Shown here piece after piece: positions 1 through 11,278 of a stretch of 64,000 nt of DNA; within the stretch, counting starts at the first letter, position 1, and every line of letters starts with the position of its first letter. Source of the stretch: Riptortus pedestris (lineage: Eukaryota; Arthropoda; Insecta; Hemiptera; Alydidae); contig CM032233.1 in the NCBI GenBank assembly GCA_019009955.1, positions 114,816,501-114,880,500 of the forward strand. The letters run 5' to 3'. A program made the position numbers and the translations under genes. The notes below the pieces were generated by a model. It made no database searches and had not been told where the DNA came from. It saw only the letters and a program-made list of their open reading frames with translations.

Positions 1-139
1 TCAAGATAGAACAATTTCGGAGCTCTCAAGAAGAGAAAGATGTTTTTATATTCTAAGGTCTCCAGAATGACAAATTATCGCTGTCTAGGTTGATGATATT
101 TTCAACAAACAATAATAACGTACTTTCCTCAGGGAAAAA

Positions 140-563
140 AAGTCCGTCACTCAGGGGCTGCTTAAACTAAGCAGATTTCCCACTTGAAGTTATACAATAG
201 AGAAATCTCCATACGGGAGCCCAACAGTTACGGCCGAACTAGCTTTTGGCGGGAAACTCACTCGTCTGTTACACTTAATTAAAATGCAAATATCTCGGTT
301 AATATTCAAGATAGAGAATAAATGTACAGAACATTATTTATAGTAAATTTAATTTTCAATAAGATTGGTTCTATACAATGTTTTGATTCGACGTATGGTA
401 ACGGAGATATTTCGAATTTTCGAAAATCCCTCTCTCTAAACTCCCCCCTCCCACTGGTCCGATTTCAGCCATTAATGAACTTGATCTGTCGTTTTGCATA
501 AAACTTTTAAATATCGAGTTTGGTAACGATCAAACAAAAATCGCTACCGCTAGAGCGTTAACA

Positions 564-624
<61 letters not shown>

Positions 625-745
625 GAACGGACCTCATTTTCGTCATCTCCTGGATAGGATCGATGGACATTTGAAGAAATTTTTCGAAAATCGCGTCATG
701 GGTACGACCTCAATAGTTGATTTCCCTAAAGGGAAATCTGCTAAA
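140..745 (-). mobile_element. Helentron-like non-autonomous element (family A), full copy
   Basis: Family description. In element orientation (here on the minus strand) a copy starts TTTTAGCAGATTTCCC followed by a palindrome centred on TTAAGGG. Next come a conserved block containing TCATGACGCGATTTTCG and ATCGATCCTACC, a (TA)n tract, and a second conserved block ending in a CCCCTCC-rich stretch and a GATATTT region. The 3' end is GGGAAATCTGCTTAG, a hairpin ACGCAGCCCCTGCGT (6-bp stem), then GACGGAC and a T run. AGCAGATTTCCC therefore occurs in inverted orientation near both ends. Subterminal inverted repeats, a microsatellite core, a 3' hairpin and no target duplication are features known for Helentron-associated elements (DINE-1/HINE type). 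The assignment to that class is inference. No reading frame is present. Confidence 0.6.
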
Positions 746-1102
746 AACAGGCTTTAAATAACAATAAATGCTGCTGTAGTTGTGCATATTATTTGTTTAT
801 TATTGTTATTGTATCTACAGGTTATTGCGGGCTAACAGAACTATATACATATGTGGCTCCTTCATTGTACCATGGTCCTTGAACGCTTTGCATAACTCAG
901 TAAAAATAAAATTTAGGCGTTTGTGCGCGATATGAGATAAATGAAAAGAGTTTTAATTATTTTGTTTTTCGATTTTCATTTAATTTATGGTCATATATTC
1001 TTACAAAAAATAGTGGCTGTATAGAGCCTTTACATACAAATAACTACAGGAAAGGACCATTGGTCCATGACAATTAAAGCTCTCCCTCTCATATTTTCCA
1101 TT
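746..1102. other. Spacer between two inverted family A elements
   Basis: AT-rich sequence with no reading frame or recognisable repeat. It is the loop of the large inverted pair formed by the two flanking elements. Confidence 0.5.
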
Positions 1103-1267
1103 TTAGCAGATTTCCCCTAAGGGAAATCAGCTATTGAGGTTGTACTCATGACGGAATTTTCGACTTTTTCCTTTTAATGTCCATCGATGCTACCTAGGAG
1201 ATGACGAAAATGAGGTCCATTCAAAACTGTATATATATATATATATATATATAAATCTATCTATCTA

Positions 1268-1326
<59 letters not shown>

Positions 1327-1766
1327 CTGTTACCGCTCTAGTGGTCGCAATTATTGTTTAATCGTTACCAAACTCGATATTTAGTCGTTTTATGTAAAAA
1401 GAAAGATCAAGTTCGTTAACGGCTGAAATCGGACCACGGGGAGGGAGGGGTTTAGAGGGGAGGAGTTTCGAAAAATCGAAATATCTCCGTTACTGCACGT
1501 CAGATCGAAAATTTGTACAGAATCAATCTTATTGCAAATTAAATGTACTATAAATATTGTTATATACATTTATTCTCTATCTTGAATATTAACTGAGATA
1601 TTTGCATTTTATTAAATCTGGGCGGCTAACGGACGTGAGTGACTTTCCCGCCAAAAACTAGTTCGGCCGTTTCCTTGATTGGTCGGCTCTCGTGAAATTT
1701 CTCTATTCTCTAAAATTTCACGTGGGAAATCTGCTTAGTTTACGCAGCCCCTGCTTGACGGACTTT
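1103..1766 (+). mobile_element. Helentron-like element (family A), full copy
   Basis: Complete copy in the opposite orientation to the one 360 bp upstream, with both the TTTTAGCAGATTTCCCC start and the GACGGACTTTT end. The (TA)n core near 1230-1320 is long and includes a short ATCT-type stretch. With its neighbour it forms a large inverted pair around 746-1102. Confidence 0.6.
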
Positions 1767-2273
1767 TATTTATATCTTTGCCTACCTACGGAGTTACTTC
1801 AGATTTCATTTGTGAAACTATTGCTTCTTAGCATTATAAGAGTTCTCCAAAATTTTATATTACTTAGATATCAAGTAATTTAATTTAAAATAAATATCAT
1901 TTACGTTTTCGGTCTCAAATCGAAGCTTTTTTCTAGCTGATACGGAATAAATCTGTTTAAGAAAAATTTGTCAAAACATACCTTGTTTTGCGGTTCTGAG
2001 TCCTTAACGATGCACAGCGCCCAAGTGATGAGAAAATAACTAAGCCTGCAATGATCACTACAAGACATTCTATTCAAAGGTAAATATCTTTAAAGGCCAG
2101 TCATGAGTGTCCTCATCAGTATTCATACCGTGTGTAACTTGATGACTCTGCCAATTTCTCTTAGCGGTTTCGAAATCAGCAAATGAGGTTGTACTCACCA
2201 CTTTAATGCGTTTTCAATGCTCGATAACGTTGAAAAATTAAAGAGCTATTAATTCTTTTCAACCCGCTTTGGC
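1767..2273. other. Unassigned AT-rich stretch
   Basis: No convincing coding frame, RNA gene or repeat family seen. A short phrase at 2176-2196 (AATGAGGTTGTACTCA) recalls the family A 5' block and may be a remnant. Confidence 0.4.
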
Positions 2274-2535
2274 AATAGGAATTTATTTAGTGACGAACCG
2301 ATTAAATAAAATCCTTAGTCCCACCCTGGCTAGAAAAGCCAAATTCTCTTGTTGAATGAATCATTTCTATTGATTTAATGGACAAATATGTTCAATCCCG
2401 CCTGGGAAAAGGAATTTATTTAGTGACGGAATCCATTAAATAAAACCCTGGCTAGAAAAGGGTGGTAACCTGTAGATAGCCCATCCCAATTAGCCTTAGT
2501 TGCAAAAATTGGACGTTAATAAATAATAATAATTC
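2274..2535 (+). repeat. tRNA-derived SINE, tail fragments (two partial copies)
   Basis: Two overlapping pieces of the SINE described in full at 25275-25496, here on the plus strand. Both carry the body segment with GGAATTTATTTAGTGACG and CTGGCTAGAAAAG. The second (about 2390-2535) runs on through GTGGTAACCTGTAGAT to an ATAATAATAA tail. The tRNA-like head is missing. Confidence 0.7.
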
Positions 2536-2572
2536 TTCCCTTGTCCCGTTTTCAGTGTTTTTCGCTATAAGT

Positions 2573-2689
2573 AGTCAGATTATTAAGGAAAATCAACTAA
2601 TAAGGTTGTACTCATGACGCGATTTTTGAAACGTTTCTTCAAGCGTCCATCGATCCTACCCAGGACATGACGAAAATGAGATCCGTTTA

Positions 2690-2757
<68 letters not shown>
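2573..2757 (+). mobile_element. Helentron-like element (family A), 5' fragment
   Basis: Carries the 5' palindrome remnant, the TCATGACGCGATTTT block and a long (TA)n tract, then stops abruptly at the CTAG end of a Helitron-like repeat, so the second half is absent. Confidence 0.5.
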
Positions 2758-3205
2758 TAGCTCAGATACCCGGCTCCGCCCGGGAATTCATTTGAGACTG
2801 AATGGTGATGGTATTTTTTAGCAGGCTTTACATTGCACAATATTTTGACATTTACCCGTCCCAGTGTTTAGGATTGATACCCGTCGTTGGCGTGGATTTG
2901 CTAATAATAGAATTATTTGTTAGATAAGGCTTCTTCAATATTTTTATATTTCCCGTCTCTTATACATGTAAATATGGTGAATTTTTATTTCAGGCTTCCC
3001 TTATAACCCCCCTCCCGTTCGAACCTAAAAATGTTAATATAATTTATAATCATGGAAGAAGTAATGCTAATTGACATACCGAGTTTTGTTAAGTTCGGTT
3101 CAGCCGTTAGTGCCCAATAAAATTGTTGGCTCCCGCTAAAGTTTTAACGTAGAACTCATTTATACTTAGGTATACGACAAAAATGAATATAGCGTGCGTG
3201 TGTGT
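2757..3205 (-). mobile_element. Helitron-like repeat (family B), partial
   Basis: On the minus strand the copy ends in a GC-rich hairpin (CCCGG...CCGGG) followed by CTAG, the arrangement known for Helitron 3' ends. The interior shows the family B blocks for poly-T/TGGCAAGG, CCCCCTCCCGTTCGAAC and the GAGTTTTGTTAAGTTCGG phrase. The far end is lost in a fragment of family A (CTAGTGGTCGCAAT) near 3208-3258. Confidence 0.5.
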
Positions 3206-3259
3206 GTTAACACCCTAGTGGTCGCAATGTTTGTATTATCGTTACCAAACTCGATATTT

Positions 3260-3358
3260 TAACGGAAATCACTAAATAAAATCCTTAGTCCCACCTTGGC
3301 TGTAGATAACCCGTCCCAATTAGCCTTAGTTGCAAAAAGTGGACGTTGATAAATAATT
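3260..3358 (+). repeat. tRNA-derived SINE, tail fragment
   Basis: Short plus-strand piece matching the SINE body and tail (AAATCCTTAGTCCCACC, then GTAGATAACCCGTCCCAATT). The head with the pol III boxes is missing. Confidence 0.6.
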
Positions 3359-3718
3359 TAATTAAATATGGAATAGCTCTTAATGGATACAGTACGAGCT
3401 ATACATAGAAATAATATATATTGATTTAGGAATTGCAATTCTTGATAATAATTATTAGACATTCAAACAGAAAAATGTTAAACATGAGAAAAATTAAACA
3501 TTAAGATATTATAGTTAAAGGCCAGACTGTTGACGAAGAAAAAAATTCCATTTATTTCAACGGATTTATTTTAATGATTCTTATTTTTATAACAATTAAG
3601 TTAACCGAGGGAAGTCAATATGAGGAAATCGCTCAAAGTATTTCCTATGAGAACCCGTAGCAACCTAACGTGTATTGATCTAACAGATTAGTTCGAACCG
3701 ACACCTGCAAAGGATGCC
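3359..3718. promoter_or_regulatory. 5' flank of the SMKR1-like gene
   Basis: AT-rich 360-bp stretch between a SINE fragment and the SMKR1-like start codon. No TATA box or other element could be singled out, and a 5' untranslated exon or upstream intron cannot be excluded from sequence alone. Confidence 0.3.
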
Positions 3719-3958
3719 ATGGCTCTGAAAGGAAAGAAGAAAAAAGAAAAGAAAAATGGTGAAAAAAAGAAGAAAGCTAAAAAACCAGGAATGGCTAGAA
3801 AAGAAGGTAAATCTCGCTCTAAATGTCAAGTGGATGTTTTCAACGATGCCGCAATGGAGAACGCATACTTCACTTGCCACAATGTTCAAGACTTGCTAAA
3901 AACAAGAGGATTTCCTTGGCCAGAACTACAGAAAAAGAAGAAAAAGAAAAAGAAGTAA
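3719..3958 (+). CDS. Small lysine-rich protein, SMKR1-like
   Basis: Encodes 79 residues. Residues about 3-32 are a strongly basic Lys-rich run, followed by the conserved-looking core VDVFNDAAMENAYFTCHNVQ and DLLKTRGFPWPEL (about residues 39-70), then a poly-Lys tail. From memory, vertebrate SMKR1 shows the same order: Lys-rich start, VD, AAM-N-Y, HNV-D-L, RGF-WP, basic tail, at a similar length. The start codon sits in a good eukaryotic context (GATGCCATGG). The gene appears intronless in its coding part, although an upstream untranslated exon is possible. AATAAA signals lie at 4154-4159 and 4255-4260. No function is inferred from the sequence. The overlapping minus-strand frame is a shadow. 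No orthologue search was possible here. Confidence 0.8.
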   Translation: MALKGKKKKEKKNGEKKKKAKKPGMARKEGKSRSKCQVDVFNDAAMENAYFTCHNVQDLLKTRGFPWPELQKKKKKKKK

Positions 3959-4689
3959 GGAATGATCACATATTATAAAAAAGGAAAGAGTTGCTTTTTG
4001 GAATGTTATTGTTTCAGAATTATAAAAAAGAATGATATATTCCACATTTTTATTTAATTGACCTATAATATTTTCTCATAAACAAATTATTACATTGCTC
4101 AGAATTTATTTAGGAAAATACTAATATAGTTACGCAAGTTCATTTATACTATGAATAAAAATGGATACCAACAATCATGAAAATTTTATTTTATTCTGTC
4201 ACCGTTAGAAAAACAACAAGCCTCTAAAATATTGAGTATAAATTGCCTGTTACCAATAAACATTTTATGGCTTAATAACGAGAAACAATAATAATTAGGG
4301 GAAGTAATTCTTATTAGTCATATTAAATGTTAAGTGTTATTAATATATTTTTGCTGTAAGATATTCAATGGGCTCAAATTAGAAGCTCTGGTAAGTTTAA
4401 TTTACATCTAACAATCTTTTAGGCACGACATTTAGGACGGCTCTTTTCTTAAGAGGAACGAACTAATTTTTTTAAATTAAAAATCTATTGAGCTACAAAT
4501 CATTAGCAACAAATAAATTAAATATTATTATAGATAATACTATCTTTTATTCTGTAATTAGTTGAGTAACTCTTATTACCCGTAATATAACGTACTCAAA
4601 TTGATAGAATTGTAATAATTATAATAGTCTTTTGTTGTTTTCATTAAAATAACTCATTGAATTATGTATGTTGTTCAATAAAAAACAAA
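3959..4689. other. 3' flank of the SMKR1-like gene
   Basis: AT-rich sequence holding two candidate polyadenylation signals (4154-4159, 4255-4260) and nothing else recognisable. Confidence 0.4.
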
Positions 4690-4713
4690 GATCCCTTAAG
4701 GGAAATCTGCTAA
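4690..4713 (-). repeat. Family A element 5' tip
   Basis: Isolated CCCTTAAGGGAAATCTGCTA, the terminal palindrome of family A, without the rest of the element. Confidence 0.4.
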
Positions 4714-5040
4714 AATCGTCTGTAAATATCCCCATATGTTGCGACCAATCAAAAAATAGCAGTTACATTGAAAAACTAATATCCTAAAATTGTTGCTATA
4801 TTAATTTTTATCTAAGTCGAAAATTAACTTGTTTCGTTTTAATTTTATAATCGTCATATAAAAATAACTGGAGTTATTTTTGTGCATTTGATTTTTTCGT
4901 TCACTCAGTAAATCCGTACACCTACATATACAGTTTTAACTTTCTTCCTATTCTGGGCAATATATTTTTGATATGTTCTTCATATTTCATGGCAAGTGTA
5001 ACCAAAAAAATTAAATTGTGAATTACTGAAATGTACTGAA
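4714..5040. other. Unassigned AT-rich stretch
   Basis: No feature recognised between a family A tip and a Penelope-like fragment. Confidence 0.3.
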
Positions 5041-5770
5041 ATGCTCGTTAACCCTATAAAAGATTCCAAAAATAAATTAGTCGTAGATACATTTATCTCT
5101 TTTTATACAAACAGGATAAACGTTTATTATAATAATTTTATTCAAAAAAAATCAAAAACCATTATTAAAAAAAGGTCGTATTTCGAGAATAAACTCTCTC
5201 TCCAAATATTTTCTACAAATGAAAATTGGCTGGTTAATTTATCCAACAAAATGATCCCGAAGGATGTTATGAATTTTTTAACTTTCAGAGATAAATTTAA
5301 TATCTTAAAACAATTCATGATAACGACGTAGTAAATTTAGTACCGGACGTAGAATATATGCTTGAAAACGTTCCTATTTCAAACAGGGGAAAAAATAAAA
5401 TTAGACATAAAACTGTAAATTTAATTAATGAAGCCAAAAATAAAAAAAGTTTTAAAAATATTCCAACTGATATAGATATTTGTTTAGCCAAAAATTTAAA
5501 GCAGTATGAATAAATTACTACAAATTTTGTTAAGGAAAATAAAGAAATTTTAATAGGATGAATGAATAGGAATGATTACACTATGAAAATGCAAAATATT
5601 TTAAATGATAAACAAATGTTCAAAGAGATAGACTATGATCCGACAAACAGCATTCAAAATAAAGTCATAAAGTATGTGGACTAATTGATAAAAAATAATT
5701 TTATATTGAAAAAAGATAAATCAAAATTTATAAATTACAATATTATGCCACTACTAATGTATTGGTGACC
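5041..5770 (+). pseudogene. Penelope-like element, N-terminal fragment
   Basis: The first frame (5041-5331) contains KLSLQIFSTNENWLVNLSNK, then IPKDVMNFLTFRDKFN. This resembles the 'LSN..lp.e..nvLslG.kF' segment upstream of the reverse transcriptase in Penelope-like retroelements. Further on, broken by stops and shifts, come KMQNILNDKQMFKEIDYDPT and NSIQNKV, matching the family pattern 'kM..iL.d...yk.l..DPT'. The same motif occurs in the better Penelope copy at 36795-38655 (KMQILLEDGTYKKLQHDPT). The catalytic part is absent. AT-richness and multiple stops indicate an old copy. Confidence 0.65.
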
Positions 5771-6411
5771 CTTGACATGAAAATATGAAGAACATTTTTA
5801 ATTTATTCCGTAATATCACATAACACGAGTCGTGCAGCTTAAGATTCTAATTTTCTTAACATAGACTACTAAGGAAGAAATAGAGAATAGAAAGTACATC
5901 GTGTAGCCATCCGAAATGTGGCAACAATACAGGAGGCACCTAGCCTTTACGGCCTTAATCCAGCCTACACCTATCCAACACCTCTCTGGAACTGAGGAGT
6001 CGCAAAGATGGAATAGCGATCCTATGGAAGGGACAAATACTACTAACCAGCTCCCACACGAAGGACACATGTACCAGTTTCCTGGCCTGTCGTCTTCGTG
6101 CTTTGAACACACGACCACTACGTCTATGACCGGCAGATGGAGGCAAGCCGGACACCTCCCAGCCCGTAGTACCATTTTTGAGTAAGCCGCAAGCGACTTA
6201 CCCCCTAAGGCCGGAATGGTCGCAGGCGCCGCGCCAGCAAAGCCAACTAAGGACCTACTGTCCCTACGGTTCCCCTACCCAGCAGCTACACAGCGGGTGA
6301 ATAGAAAGTACAGACGAAATCATTTGTGTGTCATTCCTGTGTAGCGGAAATCTCAGCTGTAAGTAGGTGACTGGCTCCTAGGTATGAACGCAGTTTGGCA
6401 TATAGATAAAA
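5771..6411. other. GC-richer block of unknown origin
   Basis: From about 5900 to 6310 the base composition is clearly richer in G+C than the surroundings and an 89-codon frame is open on the plus strand (5916-6185). The translation has no motif I recognise, and antisense frames of similar length are open too, so coding is not established. It may be an untranslated end of a retroelement. Confidence 0.35.
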
Positions 6412-6801
6412 AAGTCCGTCACGCAGGGGCTGCGTAAACTAAGCAGATTTCCCTCGTAAAGTTTAATAATAGATAAATATACATACTGCTAACACAACAC
6501 CGTGAATAAATACAAACGGAAATAAGAAATGTTTCATCCAATTTCAATAGCCTGCCGACAGGAAGCGTTAGGTTAGAAATGAAACAGACAAATATATATA
6601 TATATATATAGATACATATACTGTATATATAGATATATATACTGTATATATAGATATATATATATATATATACAGTTTTGAACGGACCTCATTTTCTTCA
6701 TCTACTAGGTAGGATCGATGGACATTTGAAGAAAAATGTCGAAAATTCCGTCATGAGTACAACCTCAATAGCTGATTTCCCTTAAGGGAAATCTGCTAAA
6801 A
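6412..6801 (-). mobile_element. Helentron-like element (family A), short variant
   Basis: Both ends are typical (AAAGTCCGTCACGCAGGGGC at left, GGGAAATCTGCTAAA at right). The middle is a different, shorter sequence (about 6470-6590) linked to a (TA)n/ATAG tract. The same variant middle recurs at about 12730-12860 and 14905-15000, so it is a subfamily. Confidence 0.6.
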
Positions 6802-7383
6802 GGAATACCAGAAATTAAATAATTTATAGTAAGTTACATTTATTACAATTTAACTGATTGTTGTTTTAATTAAATATAATATACGGAATTCTCATATATA
6901 ATTCCAATTTCATTAAAACACATTCCTAAAACGACTTATTGTCATCTTAATGTTCTTTATTAGAGAGAAAAATAAAAAATAAAATCATACAAATCTGTGA
7001 GGGAAATGTTTTGAACTCTCCGTGCTAACCCAAAACTGGCTTTTAAATTGTGTTGGTGGAATCGGATAATTACTTAAAGAAGAGGAGCTTTAATAAATTT
7101 GTGTACTGACTCATTAAACGCTTCCTGTTTTCCATGCAGAGTATCCCTCTAACGTGGGAATTTATTTAAATTTTGTGTGCTCCATCCTTTGGAAACTACA
7201 CACATTTCAATGATTGCATTATAGTATTGCGTATACAATAATTAACTATAAACATTATAAAACAATAAAAAATAATAAAAATTAAAAAAAAAACATATTC
7301 ATTAAAGGCTTGTATCAAAAATTGTATGTTAATTTTTCCATCTGTGAATTAAGTCATACATTGATTGAGCATTTAATATTTAA
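6802..7383. other. Unassigned AT-rich stretch
   Basis: No reading frame, RNA gene or repeat recognised. Confidence 0.4.
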
Positions 7384-7959
7384 GACCCCTATTCCGGGTC
7401 AGTTTCCATTAACTAATATGATCTTTAGTGTTGAACGAAACAGTTAAATATCGAGTATGGTGTAGAGCAAATAAACATTTTCAAATGAAGATCGTAACAA
7501 CTTAAATAGTAACCCCATCACACAACGTATTTGCATGTACCTCACACAGGAAAAGTTCAATGAAAACAATTGTTGGTGGTTTTTAAGCTTCCAATATAGT
7601 GGTTAATGCTATGTTAATATGGCATCAGTAGAAGCGGGGGTTTACTGAAGGAGGAAAACTACAAATTCCAAATATCTCGGTTAATATTCATATTCGAGAA
7701 AATTTGTATATAATAACATTTATAGACACTTACATATTCAATACGATTGGTTCTATGCACTTTATCGATGCGACGTATAATAACGGAGATATTTCGAATT
7801 TCTCTGTCTCTAAACCCCTCCCTCTCCCCTGTCTGATTTTTGCCATTAACGATCTTGATCTTTATTTTTACATAAAAGGAATAAATATAGAGTTTGGTAA
7901 CGGTAAAACAAAAATTGCAACTACGGTAACAGACAAATCCCTTAAGGGAAATCTGCTAA
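7384..7959 (-). mobile_element. Helentron-like element (family A), diverged copy
   Basis: Shares the long variant with the copy at 56993-57765 (AAATATCGAGTATGG, then CAAATAAACATTTTC, then GGGGGTTTACTGAAGG). The typical 5' palindrome CCCTTAAGGGAAATCTGCTA follows directly after ACAGACAAAT, so the (TA)n core and first conserved block are deleted. The hairpin end is missing. Confidence 0.5.
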
Positions 7960-8029
7960 TAAATCAAAGTTTGAACATTTTGGGTACTTGAATTATTTGG
8001 TAGAGTTTTCTCATGCATGGAGTTCCACA

Positions 8030-8155
8030 TATATATAATTTTGAACGGACCTCATTTTCGCCATCTACTAGGTAGGATGGATGGGCATTTGAAGAAAGTT
8101 TTACAAAATAGTGTTATGAGTACAAGCTGATTTCCTTAAGGAAAATTGTCTAAAA
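8030..8155 (-). mobile_element. Helentron-like element (family A), 5' fragment
   Basis: First conserved block only (TTTTGAACGGACCTCATTTT through a degraded GATTTCCTTAAGG palindrome), preceded by a short TA tract. Confidence 0.5.
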
Positions 8156-8173
8156 ATAAATAAATGAAAACAA

Positions 8174-8470
8174 CTAAGATAATTGTAGTGAAATTAATAA
8201 TAATGGAATAGCACGTGGAGATAAGATAAATTCTGAGAAGTTGATTATCTTAGCGAATTGGTCAAGTTCTTTTAAAACTTTAGAGAACAAAGTTTGTTTT
8301 ATGTCTAAAGGCCAGTAATGTATATTCATCCAAAGAACTTTCCTGGCGTTATTGAGTAAAGGGCAGTCATAAAGGAGGTGTCTGTAAATTTGAATAGTTA
8401 GTTCGTCACATGGGCAAAAGTAATTTTGAGTCAGTTGGCACACGAGGCACATTTTTTATCCGTTTGAGGT
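8174..8470 (-). pseudogene. LINE ORF2 C-terminal fragment
   Basis: The minus-strand frame reads CLVC...ELTIQIYRHLLYDCPLLNNAR, the C-terminal 'C..C....et..HlL..Cp' cysteine/histidine motif known after the RNase H or RT domain of I/Jockey-like LINEs. About 92 codons remain open and no catalytic domain is present. A similar C-terminal motif is seen in the LINE at 49664-51870 (CEKCNTELTIYHILMQC). Confidence 0.5.
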
Positions 8471-8827
8471 TCATTATTTAACTACTCTTCACCTGTGAAG
8501 TTTATATTATTTATTTTAATAAGGTCTCACTACCATCTCAGCCTTACCTATAATTTCAATGAAATCAGTAACTACACAGGCTTAAAAATAATGATTGGCC
8601 TACTTTGCAGACACTAATAGTAACAAGCTTAAGTCAATAGCAAATCAAATCCGTGCAGTAATAGTTAAAGGTAGGATATATCTAAACAATGCAGGATTTT
8701 GGCTTCTGTAGGTTCAATACTGGAAATACCACCCCGGCTAAGAGCAGGGGCCACCAAAAGAATTTAAAATTAGAAGAATTAGATTCCACTCCAAGTTTAT
8801 GAAGATCCGCAGTTCTTGATATATATA
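8471..8827. other. Unassigned stretch
   Basis: AT-rich sequence between a LINE fragment and a Tigger-type MITE. Nothing recognised. Confidence 0.3.
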
Positions 8828-9567
8828 CAGTCAACTCTCGCTAACACGAACCTCGATAACACGAAATCCTTGATATAACGAATTATTTTTAATCCCCTGT
8901 CTTAACACGAAGAAATTACCATACGTAACACGAACTAATTTTCCGGTTATATTTTACCTCTATAACACGAAGAGAGACAAAAATTACTTCTGTAACTCGA
9001 AGTTCAGTAGATAAGACGAATTTGATTAGCGCATTACCTCTATATCACGATGTTCTCAGAATGGATTTGTTTAACACGAAATCCCGGCGTTCAGGTTGCA
9101 ACCTGTCGGTGAGACATAACCGGGGACAAGAGCCTTTAGTCTGTTTGCAGTCTCGTCTCGGGTATTTTTTATTATACTGTACCAAGTTAAATGTTTAATT
9201 TTGAAGGGATACAGCAAAGTTTTTTTTTATTTTAATCAACATTATGACTGATAGTGTTTTTCAGTTTTAAGCAAAGGAAGATTAAGGACTTATTAATCAG
9301 TGGAATTAATATTATATTTTCGGTTTTCTGTGTTTTACCGTTTTTTTTTAAATTATGTATATATACATATTTTAATTCATTTAAATATTAAGATTATGCA
9401 GATTTGTAGAAGATGTAGGGAATAAATCACAGTACATTTTTTTACCTCTGTAACACGAATTTTCATTTAGTTCACCTCTATAACTCGAACTATGCCTAAG
9501 ACGAACTATACATAACACGAACAAAAATGGCAGTCCCGTGGAATATCGTGATAGCGAGAGTCGACTG
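8828..9567. mobile_element. Tigger/pogo-type MITE
   Basis: A 740-bp unit starting CAGTCAACTCTCGCTAACAC and ending, read on the opposite strand, CAGTCGACTCTCGCTATCAC. The ends are flanked by TA dinucleotides (8826-8827, 9568-9569), the target duplication of Tc1/mariner/pogo elements. The terminal CAGT..ACTCTCG resembles Tigger-type termini. The interior holds about a dozen direct copies of TAACACGAA or one-base variants, clustered near both ends, which could be transposase-binding sites. No transposase frame is present. Confidence 0.8.
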
Positions 9568-9569
9568 TA

Positions 9570-10109
9570 CATTTATAGCTTATTAAACAATTATATATAG
9601 ATACAATTTAATTCAATCACCAATATTTTATACGATTTGGCTTGAAACCGAAAGAAGTAGAGAGGGGGAAAAGGGGAATTGAGATATAAAGTGTGGGCAA
9701 ATATAAAAGGAGTAAGGGGGGGGGAGGATAAGTGGACACATAAAAAGACCCGTCCTTTCAGAGAATTAAATATTTAAGTAATTAAAATTAAATTACAAGG
9801 CTAGAGTGTTTTATTTCAGAGCTCTACAGAAAGGTGTGCAAGAGAAGAATATTTTTATCATGCTGGCTGGATTACTCTTACAAACCTCGCTCAGTAACAT
9901 TCTCAGAGGAGTCTCAAACAATACATATTTTATAATCCAACTTCGTTGGAAAGCTATAGAGATATATCGTTAGACTCCTTCCTCTCTTACTTTTTGAATG
10001 TAAATTTTCCACGACCTTTTATATTCATGCTTTGAACGAGCCATAAGCAGTCATTATAAAAAATACCTTCACTACTCATTTGTAATAGAAAATACCTTTT
10101 TTTATAATA
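9570..10109. other. Unassigned stretch
   Basis: Mixed AT-rich and purine-rich sequence (GGGGGGGGAGGA near 9717). No gene or repeat recognised. Confidence 0.3.
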
Positions 10110-10510
10110 GAATTTATTCACATTTGAGATTAACCCCGGTTACCCGGTTTATATTTCTGAATTTAAATATGCAAAGGGCATCGTAAACTAAGCGGCTGAA
10201 ACCAAGAAAGAATGGCTTGCTGAATATTTGAGGTAAGAAACAATGTGTAGAACAACCATTATAGAGTATTAGTAGTTTATCAAGAGTGGTTTTATAACAT
10301 TTTTCGGTCCCACTCATAATCCAGGAAATATGTTGAGTTTTCAAATACCCCCCCCCTCCCACAAATACATTTATCTCAATCACCGAAAGTTCAATGAAAA
10401 CTCTATTTGGCATTTAAGCTTCAAATAAAGTGGTTCATGATATAACAGCTTATTGTTAATACGACATGAGTCGGAGTGGGAGTTTACTGGAGGCTGATAA
10501 CTAAAATATA
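10110..10510 (-). repeat. Family A related remnant
   Basis: Contains phrases shared with the long variant of family A (ATTTAAGCTTCAAATAAAG style text at 10412-10430, GGGAGTTTACTGGAGGCTGA near 10478) and a C-run at 10350-10358. Ends are not preserved. Confidence 0.4.
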
Positions 10511-10516
10511 CGTATA

Positions 10517-11278
10517 CTAGCTCAGATACCCGGCTTCGCCTGGGAATTAATTTGAGGCTGAATGGTGATGGTATTTTTTTGGCAAGGCTTTACTTTGCAT
10601 AATATTTTGACATTTCCCCGTCCCAGTGTTTAGGGTTTATACCCGTCGTTTTTTTTTTTGTAAGACTTCACTGTCCTCCAAATTGTCATATTTCCCGTCT
10701 CCTGTGCATTATGCATAGATTTCAGCTATTAAGGACAAAATATTAACATAAATTTGAATTGATTTTTCCCGGTGAGGTACTTGGTATTTCATATTGGACA
10801 GAATTGTTGAGCATATCAATATTTCTACGCAAATTACTTTAGTTTTACTGTATATCTCGTTTATAAGTTGGTATACGAAAAAAGTGTATATAACAAAAGT
10901 TACTTTAAATAACAAAATAAACATCTTTTGTTATGTGCATATTTGCAGAAAAACCAATAGAAAACGAAATACCACTATTTTTAAATTCAGGCCTCCCTCA
11001 CAACCCCCACTCCTGTTCGTCTCAGAGAATTTTGACATAGCCTAAAGTCTATGTTGGGTTAGTAGTAATATACATACCAAGTTTCATAAAATTCGGTTCA
11101 ACCGTTTATGCGTGAAAAGGTAACAAACAAACAAACAAATAAACAAACAAATTAACAAACAAATAAACAAACAAACAGACACCAAAGAAACAAAATGCAG
11201 TTATGGTGTCTAGGACATGTGAAACGAAAAGTTATCGTGAAATTTCGCGAAAAAAATCAATGTACAGACAGAGGTTAC

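Noticed and set aside
3680..3889. Minus-strand frame opposite the SMKR1-like gene
   Set aside because: Poly-Phe/Ser translation is the antisense shadow of the lysine-rich coding sequence.
5916..6185. 89-codon frame as a gene
   Set aside because: No motif, overlapping antisense frames are equally long, and no splice or start context supports it.
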